Below are positions 1 to 7,529 of a stretch of 26,907 nucleotides of DNA, piece by piece. This DNA comes from Azophilus sp964348115 (GTDB lineage Bacteria; Pseudomonadota; Gammaproteobacteria; Pseudomonadales; Azotimanducaceae). Within the stretch, counting starts at the first letter, position 1. Every line of letters starts with the position of its first letter. A model generated the notes under the pieces. The model did not search any database and was not told the DNA's origin. It saw only the letters and a list, made by a program, of their open reading frames with translations. The stretch is from positions 1 through 26,907 of the forward strand of contig CAYGBY010000028.1 of the NCBI GenBank assembly GCA_964348115.1, in the 5' to 3' direction. Made by a program: the position numbers and the translations under genes.

Positions 1-2
1 AG

Positions 3-245
3 ACGCTCACCGTCGCGCTGAGCTTTCAGGAGGACGCATACCCCGAGTACCCTCCGCACTTCGTACATCTGAAGTCATCCATTCGCACGAGGATCACGAA
101 GCACTCCACACACAACTTCGAGGGCGAGAACTGGTCAGCTTATAGTCTGCCGCCAAGTGATTTCTGGGACAAACTGGAGTCGTCGAGAAAAAACATGAAG
201 ACATACTGTCAGCGGCACTTGATGCGGGTCTTCGCTCAGTTATGA
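3..245 (+). CDS. E2-like (ubiquitin-conjugating-fold) protein, C-terminal part
   Basis: This open frame enters from the left edge and ends in TGA at 243-245, giving the last 80 residues of a protein whose start lies outside the window. The visible part has a YPEYPPHFVHL stretch, like the Y/F-P-x-x-P-P strand of E2 folds, followed by a W-S-x-Y-S-x-P-P-S-D-F-W-D segment and a basic helix containing one Cys (KTYCQRH). As I recall them, bacterial E2-like proteins next to E1 and JAB genes have similar tails. The stop overlaps the next start as ATGA, so the two are probably co-translated. The catalytic Cys cannot be assigned because the N-terminal half is missing. The E2 call rests mainly on the pairing with the JAB-E1 gene; the reading frame itself is solid. 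Confidence 0.6.
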   Translation, partial: TLTVALSFQEDAYPEYPPHFVHLKSSIRTRITKHSTHNFEGENWSAYSLPPSDFWDKLESSRKNMKTYCQRHLMRVFAQL

Positions 246-1720
246 GATTCGAGGCTGCGCTACCCGAGGCTGTTGCCGAGGAGGCCAAGGACCACCTGCT
301 CGGCCGGTTCCGACGGCGTGAGCGGCAGGAAGATCTCTGCTTCGCGCTTTGGCGCCCCAGTACTGCCGCGTCTCGAACCACAGGTATCATCACGGAGCTT
401 CTGCTTCCCTTGGACGGCGAGCGAAATCTGCACGGCAACGCGAGCTTTGAACCGCGCTATCTTGGCAGGGCCGCGCGCCGAGCATGTCAGACGAATATGG
501 GCGTCGCCTTCATGCACAGCCACCCCAGCCCCGGCTGGCAAGCCATGAGCGAAGCCGATGTATTGGCCGAGCGGGATCGGATAGCGCCACCCTCCCGGGC
601 TGCCGGCCTGCCGCTCCTAGGTCTCACTGTCGGCACCGACGGCGTGTGGAGCGCCCGCTTCTGGTCCTGGAATGGGAGTGAGTACTCACGCACCGATTGC
701 GGCAAAGTCAGAGTGGTGGGGCTAGGATTTCACGTCAGCGCCAACCCGCACCACTACCCTCCTTTTTCGCGATCAATCCGGCAACGCCGGACACTCGACA
801 CTTGGGGGCCGGAACGCCAAGCGGCGCTGGCCAGTCTTCGTATTGGCGTCATCGGGCTCGGCAGCGTGGGCTCGTTCATCGCCGAAGCCCTCGCCCGCAT
901 CGGAGCCACCGACATCCTTCTGGTCGACGCGGACCGAGTGGAGGAACACAACCTCGATCGGCTCATCTACGCCACCGAGCGCGACATCGGCCGCTTCAAG
1001 GTCGACATGGTTGCGGAACAGCTCCGGCGTGGCGCAAGCGCCGCCTCCTTCCGCGTCGACGCCAAGCGGGCTTGGATCCAGGAACGCGATGGCTACGCTT
1101 CGGCGCTTGACTGTGACATCCTGTTTGCGGCCGTCGACCGCCCGCTGCCAAAAGATCTGCTCAACAACATCGCCTACGTCCACTGCATCCCCGTCGTCTT
1201 CGGCGGCGTCCGCGTCGCGAAGAAACCCGATGGCCAGCTTGCCGACGCCACCTGGAGTGTCGTTCGCGCTGGACCTGAATCCCGCTGCCTGCGCTGCGAC
1301 GGCCAGTACACAACATCCCTGGTGATGGTGGAACGCGACGGATCCCTCGACGAACCAACCTATATGGCGCAGAGCCAGACAGAGCCGGGCAACGAGAACG
1401 TGTTCCCATTCAGCGCAAACTTGGGAAGCCTGATGGTGCTTGAGATGCTGCGCACCATATTGCGCGAATCATGGTGGCCACCCGGTCCGACCAAACTGCA
1501 CTTCAGCTACGTTGCCGCACGAATGACGCCCCAGATTTCTGCCTGCCTCCCTGGATGCTCCGTTGCGGCTCGAACGGCCCAAGGAGACCATTGGACCTAT
1601 CCCTTTATCGAGGAACCGGTGGCTCGCGGTGAGCGGCCCGAAGGCTACCGCGACCGCCTCGTGGCTACCTTCTGTCGCTGGCTGTCAGGTGTACGCAACC
1701 TGCTTGGAAAACAACCATGA
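242..1720 (+). CDS. JAB/JAMM protease-E1 (ThiF-like) adenylyltransferase fusion
   Basis: This 492-residue protein joins a deconjugating metalloprotease to an activating enzyme. Residues 1-165 form a JAB/JAMM domain: probable Glu52, then H92-S-H94-P, S103 and D106, the zinc and catalytic set of isopeptidases. Residues 190-450 form an E1/ThiF fold: GLGSVG at 205-210 (ATP loop), D229/D231, N237 and R240 in the VDADRVEEHNLDR segment, K253, and D299 in AAVDR. Cys pairs at 349/352 and 435/439 could bind structural zinc. Family knowledge says such proteins adenylate the C-terminus of a ubiquitin-like protein or target and reverse the conjugation. The start overlaps the upstream E2-like stop, and the stop overlaps the ATPase start at 1717. 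Both active centres look intact. The substrate is unknown, and no ubiquitin-like gene is visible in the window. Confidence 0.88.
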   Translation: MRFEAALPEAVAEEAKDHLLGRFRRRERQEDLCFALWRPSTAASRTTGIITELLLPLDGERNLHGNASFEPRYLGRAARRACQTNMGVAFMHSHPSPGWQAMSEADVLAERDRIAPPSRAAGLPLLGLTVGTDGVWSARFWSWNGSEYSRTDCGKVRVVGLGFHVSANPHHYPPFSRSIRQRRTLDTWGPERQAALASLRIGVIGLGSVGSFIAEALARIGATDILLVDADRVEEHNLDRLIYATERDIGRFKVDMVAEQLRRGASAASFRVDAKRAWIQERDGYASALDCDILFAAVDRPLPKDLLNNIAYVHCIPVVFGGVRVAKKPDGQLADATWSVVRAGPESRCLRCDGQYTTSLVMVERDGSLDEPTYMAQSQTEPGNENVFPFSANLGSLMVLEMLRTILRESWWPPGPTKLHFSYVAARMTPQISACLPGCSVAARTAQGDHWTYPFIEEPVARGERPEGYRDRLVATFCRWLSGVRNLLGKQP

Positions 1721-2985
1721 GCGCCACGCTCACCGATATCTCACTCACCAATGTCCGCTGCTTCTCCGGCGAACAATGCGCACGCCTAGCGAAGATCACG
1801 CTGCTGGTTGGCGAAAACAGCGTCGGCAAAACCACGTTTCTCGGCTGTCTGAACGCCATCGGCCGGCTAGCTGGACTCGATGAACTGCAGGATCGCATCA
1901 ACTGGTTCGACCAGGATCCGTTCTACATGGGTTCGTTCGACACCCTCGCTCGATCAGGGTCGGCCTCGTTCCGTGTGGCCATCGGGCTAGCCGATGGCCC
2001 GATCAGCCAGTTCGCAGTCCAGTTCGCGCACGGCGCCGACCTGTGCCCCAAGGAGATCGCACTCGACTTGCGGCTTTCCGATAGCCGACCGGAGAGGGCT
2101 CCCACCCTGACCATCACTCGCGATGCTCCCGGGAGTCACTCGGAACGCTGGCGCTTCGCCGGCCCGGCATTTCGGTTCCGCCTTGACCAGTCCGATGTTT
2201 CCTACATACAGTTCTCCACATGGCTCTCGCAGGCGATACGCAAGGGTGTGCTGCCATTCTCTGGCGAGGCGACGCTGTTCCGAAAGCGGGCGGCCAATGC
2301 AACGAATCAGGATCTGGCTGCATTCAGCAGGTTCGTCAACTTCTTCCGTCACAGCTTTCGAGCGCCAGAGAAACCGCTGCGCATCGAGCCCATCCGACCG
2401 CATGGCTTGCGTCCGCAGCGGCTCTACTCCTTCAATCCCCTCCGGGAAACAAGCGGCCGCCAAGACCTCGATGCAATCAACAAAGTCGGCCGTCAACTCG
2501 GTCTCTTCAACCGAATCGCTGTCCGCCGGCGCGACCGCGAAGCATTCGAAGTCCTCGTCGACGTTTCCGGTTCACTCCGTAACCTCATCGATGTCGGATA
2601 CGGTGTTTCCAGCCTTCTTCCCTTTTTGACGACCCTCACAAGTGCGGCGCCGAAGTCGCTCTTTCTGCTTCAACAGCCGGAGGTCCACATCCATCCATCG
2701 GCGCAGGCCAAGCTCGTTGAGATGATGGCGAAGAGCGACCACGCATTCGTAATCGAGACACACAGCGACCATGTAATCCGCTGGCTGCGCATTATGGTCA
2801 AGGAACAGCGCCTGCCGCCCTCTGACGCCAGCATCGTCTACTTCGAGCCCCGTCCCGATGATCGGTCGGCGACCCGCTTGCATCAGATCTCATTGGATAC
2901 CCGTGCGAACCTGAGCGGACAACCTCTCACCTATCGCGAATTCTTCTCGACTGAGACAGCCAGGTTACTAGGACTCGCGAGATGA
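1717..2985 (+). CDS. AAA ATPase, RecF/OLD-like (DUF3696-type)
   Basis: This 422-residue protein belongs to the SMC/RecF/OLD-like ATPases. Walker A is GENSVGKT at 32-39. A signature-like segment, DVGYGVSSLLP, lies at 292-302. The Walker B region is LFLLQQPEVHIHP at 315-327, and the following FVIETHSDHVIRWLRI (344-359) contains the switch histidine. QQPE stands where the classical DE pair would be; I recall similar forms in this subfamily, so it need not mean loss of activity. Proteins of this type often act as sensors or motors in phage-defence pairs with a nuclease (compare Septu PtuA and OLD nucleases). No TOPRIM nuclease domain follows here; instead a separate PIN gene begins 10 nt downstream. 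The start at 1717 overlaps the previous stop by ATGA, implying a single transcript with the JAB-E1 gene. Confidence 0.88.
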   Translation: MSATLTDISLTNVRCFSGEQCARLAKITLLVGENSVGKTTFLGCLNAIGRLAGLDELQDRINWFDQDPFYMGSFDTLARSGSASFRVAIGLADGPISQFAVQFAHGADLCPKEIALDLRLSDSRPERAPTLTITRDAPGSHSERWRFAGPAFRFRLDQSDVSYIQFSTWLSQAIRKGVLPFSGEATLFRKRAANATNQDLAAFSRFVNFFRHSFRAPEKPLRIEPIRPHGLRPQRLYSFNPLRETSGRQDLDAINKVGRQLGLFNRIAVRRRDREAFEVLVDVSGSLRNLIDVGYGVSSLLPFLTTLTSAAPKSLFLLQQPEVHIHPSAQAKLVEMMAKSDHAFVIETHSDHVIRWLRIMVKEQRLPPSDASIVYFEPRPDDRSATRLHQISLDTRANLSGQPLTYREFFSTETARLLGLAR

Positions 2986-2995
2986 GCGCCCAGCC

Positions 2996-3499
2996 ATGTG
3001 CGTGAAAACCATAGTGGACGCCAGCGCGTTTCGGCACCTATGCGAGCCCTTGCAGAACTCCGCCGGCCACCAGCTCCGAGCGTGGATTGAGCGAGGCCAT
3101 GGGCGCATCGTGTACTCGGGCGCGGGTGGGGCGTACGCTCAGGAACTGATTAGGCATCGCGAAGCCCTGGCACTGCTCCGTAGCTACGACGAAAGCGGGC
3201 ATGCGAAGGATATTGACGCAGAACACATCTCGGCAGCGCTAAGTCAAATCCCCGGCCCTCCGGTTCGGCAATCGAACGACGCACACATCCTCGCCCTGGC
3301 GGTCGCAAGCAGAGCCACCGTGCTCTTCTCATGCGACAACCCGCTCCGTGCGGATTTCGCCAACAGGGAAGTGATCGGCAAGGTCGAGCAACAGAAGCGG
3401 CGCAGCGTACCCGTCCTCCTCCAGTCCCCCGAGGATACGACGAAGGCTCCTGACAGAAGGAAATTCTTTGAGCATCGAAAATGTCCCGCCTCCCAATGA
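2996..3499 (+). CDS. PIN-like domain protein (probable RNase/nuclease)
   Basis: This 167-residue protein looks like a PIN-fold nuclease. Acidic positions in the expected order are D8 (IVDASAF), E50 (YAQEL), D95 (RQSNDAHILALA) and D114/D120 (LFSCDNPLRADF). The SND-x-H-hh-ALA block followed by a strand and a second Asp is typical of VapC-like and effector PIN domains. About 30 basic, low-complexity residues follow the domain. The gene starts 10 nt after the ATPase stop and closes the operon. An earlier ATG at 2982 is in another frame and stops after seven codons, so 2996 is the best start. No small antitoxin-like gene is adjacent, so a solitary toxin-antitoxin pair is less likely than an effector of the operon. 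Nuclease function is inferred; the catalytic acids are visible. Confidence 0.75.
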   Translation: MCVKTIVDASAFRHLCEPLQNSAGHQLRAWIERGHGRIVYSGAGGAYAQELIRHREALALLRSYDESGHAKDIDAEHISAALSQIPGPPVRQSNDAHILALAVASRATVLFSCDNPLRADFANREVIGKVEQQKRRSVPVLLQSPEDTTKAPDRRKFFEHRKCPASQ

Positions 3500-3622
3500 T
3501 CACGAAGCGGGCTTGCGTTGGAGCATGCGATTGTCTCGTAATCGCCCCTTCGGGGAAGGAAAATCTAAGGTTGGCGTACGCGGTGCGTCCTGCCCGCCCC
3601 TAACCCAGCATCCAGGCACCCT

Positions 3623-5200
3623 ATGAACCCGCAAGCAGAGGCGACGGCACGCCGCACCTTCGCCATCATCTCCCATCCGGACGCCGGCAAGACCACCATG
3701 ACGGAGAAGCTGCTGCTGCTCGGCAACGCCATCGAGTTGGCTGGGGCCGTCAAATCCAGGAAGGCCAGCCGCCACGCCACCTCGGATTGGATGGACATGG
3801 AGCAGGCGCGCGGCATCTCCGTGACCACCTCGGTCATGCAGTTCCCGTACCAAGGCCATGTGGTGAACCTGCTGGACACGCCAGGCCACGAAGACTTCTC
3901 GGAGGACACCTACCGCACCCTCACGGCGGTGGACTCCGCACTGATGGTCATCGACGGCGCCAAGGGAGTGGAGCCGCGCACGGTCAAGCTGATGGAGGTT
4001 TGCCGCCTGCGCGACACGCCCATCATCACCTTCATCAACAAGCTGGACCGGGCTATCCGCGACCCCCTGGAACTGCTGGACGAAATTGAGGACATCCTGC
4101 AAATACACTGCGCCCCCATGACTTGGCCCTTGGGTTGCGGGCGTTATTTCCACGGCATCTACGACTTGGCGACGGACTGCATCGAGGTCTATCAGCCCGG
4201 CCACGGCCAGCGGCTGAACAACTACCCCCGCATCGACGGCTTGCATAGCGACGCCGCCCGCCGGCTGCTGGGCGACGATTATGAAGCATTGGCGGACGAG
4301 ATCGAACTGGTGCGCGGCGCCGCCCACCCCTTCGCCTTGCAGGACTTTCTGGGCGCCACCCTGACCCCCGTGTATTTCGGCACGGCCTTGGGCAACTTTG
4401 GGGTTCGGCAAATGCTCGACGGCCTAGTCGCCACAGCGCCGGGGCCGCAGCCGCGGCAAGCCGTCGGCCGGCTGGTGGCGCCGGATGAGAAGCGCTTCTC
4501 CGGTTTTGTCTTCAAGATCCAGGCCAACATGGACCCGCGTCACCGTGACCGCGTCGCCTTCCTGCGCGTCTGTTCAGGCCGCTACGCACATGGCATGAAG
4601 CTGCATCACGCACGCCTTGGCCGGGCGGTGAAGGTCAGCGATGCCGTCACCTTCATGGCCGGCGAGCGCACCCAAGCCGCCCTGGCCCTGCCGGGCGACA
4701 TCATCGGCCTGCATAACCACGGCGCCATCCAAATTGGGGATTCCTTCAGCGAAGGGGAGCCGCTGAAGTTCCTAGGCGTGCCCAACTTCGCCCCGGAGCT
4801 GTTCCGCCGGGTGCGCACCCGGGATCCGCTTAAAAACAAGCAACTGGAGAAAGGTCTGCATCATCTGGCGGAGGAAGGCGCCGCCCAGCTATTCAAGCCG
4901 CTGACCAGAAACGAACTGCTGGTGGGCGCCGTGGGCGCTTTGCAGTTCGATCTGATCGCCCATCGCCTGCGCGAGGAGTACCGGGCGGACTGCCTGTACG
5001 AAGAAAGCAAAGTCCACGCAGTGCGCTGGGTGGCCAGCCAGGACGCCGCACAGCTGGACGCCTTCCGTCGCAAGCAGGCGGACAATCTAAGCTTGGACAG
5101 CGGCGGTTGCCTAGCCTACCTTGCGCCCACCCGCGCCAACCTGCAGCTCACGGAGGAGCGCTGGCCAGACCTTGCCTTCCGCAAGACCAGGGAGCATTGA
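3623..5200 (+). CDS. prfC: Peptide chain release factor 3 (RF3)
   Basis: This 525-residue protein is the GTPase that removes RF1 and RF2 from the ribosome after peptide release (E. coli RF3 is 529 residues). The GTPase motifs are clear: G1 HPDAGKTT at 18-25, the switch I region ARGISVTTSV at 62-71, G3 DTPGH at 85-89 and G4 NKLD at 139-142. The beta-barrel and C-terminal domains follow at normal length. The start MNPQAEATARRTFAIISHP lines up with the usual short N-terminus before the P-loop. It is a housekeeping gene on the same strand as the preceding accessory operon, 123 nt downstream, so the boundary of that operon lies in 3500-3622. Confidence 0.97.
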   Translation: MNPQAEATARRTFAIISHPDAGKTTMTEKLLLLGNAIELAGAVKSRKASRHATSDWMDMEQARGISVTTSVMQFPYQGHVVNLLDTPGHEDFSEDTYRTLTAVDSALMVIDGAKGVEPRTVKLMEVCRLRDTPIITFINKLDRAIRDPLELLDEIEDILQIHCAPMTWPLGCGRYFHGIYDLATDCIEVYQPGHGQRLNNYPRIDGLHSDAARRLLGDDYEALADEIELVRGAAHPFALQDFLGATLTPVYFGTALGNFGVRQMLDGLVATAPGPQPRQAVGRLVAPDEKRFSGFVFKIQANMDPRHRDRVAFLRVCSGRYAHGMKLHHARLGRAVKVSDAVTFMAGERTQAALALPGDIIGLHNHGAIQIGDSFSEGEPLKFLGVPNFAPELFRRVRTRDPLKNKQLEKGLHHLAEEGAAQLFKPLTRNELLVGAVGALQFDLIAHRLREEYRADCLYEESKVHAVRWVASQDAAQLDAFRRKQADNLSLDSGGCLAYLAPTRANLQLTEERWPDLAFRKTREH

Positions 5201-5438
5201 GCGAGTCCCTTGGTCGCAGCGGCCCGGCCCTGTGTAGGCAGCAGGACTTTCCCACGCTGAGTTGGGCCCAGCGATCGCTTGCTTTGATGAACGTGTTCCC
5301 GTGATTTGGGCATGAAATCTCGTCCGGTGTTGTTGCTTTGGGAGTCGGGACGTTTGCCGTTTTCTTTCAAGAGGAAACACTTTGGGATGGCCCTAGGCTG
5401 GTCGCCTCAGTTGGCTGCCGGAATGCTACACTTCACCC

Positions 5439-5969
5439 ATGATGCGCACCATCCTCAGCCTGCTTTTATGCCTTTTCTCGGCACCTTTGGCCATCGCTGA
5501 GGCGCTCGATTTTATCGGCAACTGGAAGCTCAACCCGGAGCGCACCGAGGAACTGCGGGCGGAAACCGACACGGCTTCCCCCTTGGATGGCTTGGGCGGC
5601 AGCGTACGCACCGGCGTTTCCGTGGGCGGCGTGTACGTGCCCGTAGGCGTCCCCGGCGCGGACGTGCCGGTTGGCGATCCGGGCAATCCCAAGATGCTGC
5701 GCTGCCAAGCTTTCACCATAGAACGCCAAGGTGACGCCCTGCTGCTGACCTACGAAGGGGTCGGCAGCGAACTGTTCAGGCCCGGCGCATACCGCGGGAC
5801 GCGCAGCCAATGGTCACGCAGGAAACTGACATCCAACTACGAATCGAGCACCCGCAAGGTGAAGCGCACCCTGGAGGTGGACAGGAATGGGCGGCTGGTG
5901 ATGTCCGTCGTCATCAACCCCAAGCGCGGCAAAACCAAGCGCTTCAAGCGGGTGTTCGACCGCGCCTGA
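5439..5969 (+). CDS. Small secreted protein of unknown function
   Basis: This 176-residue protein begins with a clear signal peptide: MMR, then a hydrophobic core of about 15 residues, ending in a signal peptidase I-like AIA/EA site near residue 20. There is no lipobox. The mature part opens with LDFIGNWKLNPERTEE, a pattern often seen at the start of lipocalin-like periplasmic proteins. A Gly/Val/Pro-rich stretch with two VPVG repeats (about residues 60-90) follows, and the C-terminus is strongly basic (KRGKTKRFKRVF). I do not recognise the family. The gene stands alone after prfC with a 238-nt gap. Its last 156 nt overlap the reading frame of the convergent membrane protein gene. Confidence 0.75.
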   Translation: MMRTILSLLLCLFSAPLAIAEALDFIGNWKLNPERTEELRAETDTASPLDGLGGSVRTGVSVGGVYVPVGVPGADVPVGDPGNPKMLRCQAFTIERQGDALLLTYEGVGSELFRPGAYRGTRSQWSRRKLTSNYESSTRKVKRTLEVDRNGRLVMSVVINPKRGKTKRFKRVFDRA

Positions 5970-7529
5970 AGCCGCCCGGGGCTCTGGGCCCGCAATCGTG
6001 AATATGATCACCACCCCTTCCTCCACCTCCCCGAATACTTTACGTATGGTCCCGCCCGCTTCCAGAATGCGCGCCCGCAAGGCTTCCACCCCATCGGCGT
6101 CGGCCTGATAGGCATAGGTGACGCCGGGCCTCCAGATGGCGGCTTCCGGCTTCGCCGGACGTATCGGCTTGTTGAAATCGAAGCCCTGTTTTTCGCTGAA
6201 GTAGGCGATGTGGCTATGGTTGGACACCACTTGGGTCCGCGCAGGCGTTTCGTTCTTCAGCCACATGGCGGCCTCATGGATATAGGCCTTGCGGTAGTCG
6301 CCGTTGACAACCGTGTCCAGGCCGTAGCCAGCCAGCGTAACGGCCAACAGGATGCGAACGAGTCTGCGACGGGTCTTGTGTCGCCAAAATCCATCCACCA
6401 CAAAGGGCAAATACAGCAACGCGATGATCGCGAACTGCAAGGAGTGGCGCACCAAACCGAATTGCCTGCCTAGCATGAACATCAGCAGATAGGCGCTGAT
6501 GACGACAAGATGCACGGCGATGATGCTGTTTGCATGTTTGCAGGTCACCAGGCGCACCTGGCCGAACAGGCCGCGCAGCAAAGCCAGGGTGTAGATCGGC
6601 GTAATCGCACGGACGACGTTCAAAACGCATAAGGCCAACAGCGCCGCGAACAAGGCGTAGCCGGAGTCCTCCGTGGCCTTGTGCGCCAGCCATGCGCCAG
6701 AAATAGCCTCAGACTGCTGCGCAAAATGGTCCCTGATGTTGGCAAGGAACCCTAAGTAGTACTCAAAGTCGACAAAGACCTTGAGCTTCCCCGCCTCGCC
6801 TTGGGAAGCCGTCAGCAGAACCGCGATGGCCATGGTCAACAGCAAAACCGGCGGCAGCAGGATTCTGAACGCGCCTTTGCACCGGCTGGACAGATCGGCG
6901 CCGCCAACAAAAAGCAGGGCCAAGGGCGCGGTCAACGCGATGATGAGCCCTTCGACACGAAAAAAGCAGGCGCCCGCCGCATATAGGGTCCACTTGGCCT
7001 GATGCGGGAAGCACGGTTTTTTGCTGTATCTGATCAGTTCCCGCAGGGCCAGCAGCATGAAGGCCCACAACAGTGGGTCCCGCACGATGTTGCCGCGATA
7101 GGCCGAGATCATTGGGTGGCAGCAGAAGATAAGCAGGGCGAACAGTTGGGCCCGCCGTGAAGCCCCCATTTCCTCCACCAAACGGACGAAGGCGTGCGCT
7201 CCCAGGAGGTAGCCGGCGCTGACCACAAGCAGGGCGATCTGATGCAGGGGCAGCGGGACGGCCTTGTGGATAAGCGCTATCAGGACCGAAAACGACGGCC
7301 AATTGTAGATATCGACAACCGCGCCGGGCGCCAGCCCCAAGTAGGCCCTGGCCGCCCACAGGTAGAGAATGCCGTCGTAGTTGAACACCGGATCGAAGGC
7401 GATGAGCAGCAGCGACAGGCCAATGCTCAGCAATGCGGTCGGTCTGATGGACAGGCGGCCATCCGCGTAGCAGAAGTCCCGCAGCGACGCGGTGTAATTG
7501 CCCCACAGCGGGCGACTTTCCCCGTTCAT
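5814..7529 (-). CDS. GT-C-like polytopic membrane glycosyltransferase (putative)
   Basis: This 571-residue protein has about ten hydrophobic segments over residues 30-410 and a soluble tail after about 415. The first loop contains D46 and D52 (FDPVFNYDGILY), as is usual for GT-C transferases that use lipid-linked sugars, and YRGNIVRDPLLW at 144-155 resembles a loop of ArnT/PMT-type enzymes. The start ATG overlaps the stop of the carbamoyltransferase gene (7526-7529), placing it last in the LPS core operon. A role in adding a sugar to LPS or lipid A is an inference from context. The last roughly 52 codons run antisense through the end of the convergent secreted-protein gene and look unlike a conserved tail, so the natural C-terminus may have been near VVIIFTI, at about 6000. 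Confidence 0.75.
   Translation of the reverse strand: MNGESRPLWGNYTASLRDFCYADGRLSIRPTALLSIGLSLLLIAFDPVFNYDGILYLWAARAYLGLAPGAVVDIYNWPSFSVLIALIHKAVPLPLHQIALLVVSAGYLLGAHAFVRLVEEMGASRRAQLFALLIFCCHPMISAYRGNIVRDPLLWAFMLLALRELIRYSKKPCFPHQAKWTLYAAGACFFRVEGLIIALTAPLALLFVGGADLSSRCKGAFRILLPPVLLLTMAIAVLLTASQGEAGKLKVFVDFEYYLGFLANIRDHFAQQSEAISGAWLAHKATEDSGYALFAALLALCVLNVVRAITPIYTLALLRGLFGQVRLVTCKHANSIIAVHLVVISAYLLMFMLGRQFGLVRHSLQFAIIALLYLPFVVDGFWRHKTRRRLVRILLAVTLAGYGLDTVVNGDYRKAYIHEAAMWLKNETPARTQVVSNHSHIAYFSEKQGFDFNKPIRPAKPEAAIWRPGVTYAYQADADGVEALRARILEAGGTIRKVFGEVEEGVVIIFTIAGPEPRAASGAVEHPLEALGFAALGVDDDGHHQPPIPVHLQGALHLAGARFVVGCQFPA

Noticed and set aside
1..3499. Plain type II CBASS
   Set aside because: No cyclase (CD-NTase) and no typical effector are visible; JAB is fused to E1 instead of E2 to E1. 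Genes left of the window could still change this.
2996..3499. VapC toxin of a toxin-antitoxin pair
   Set aside because: No small antitoxin gene is adjacent; the gene is the last in a four-gene operon behind an ATPase.
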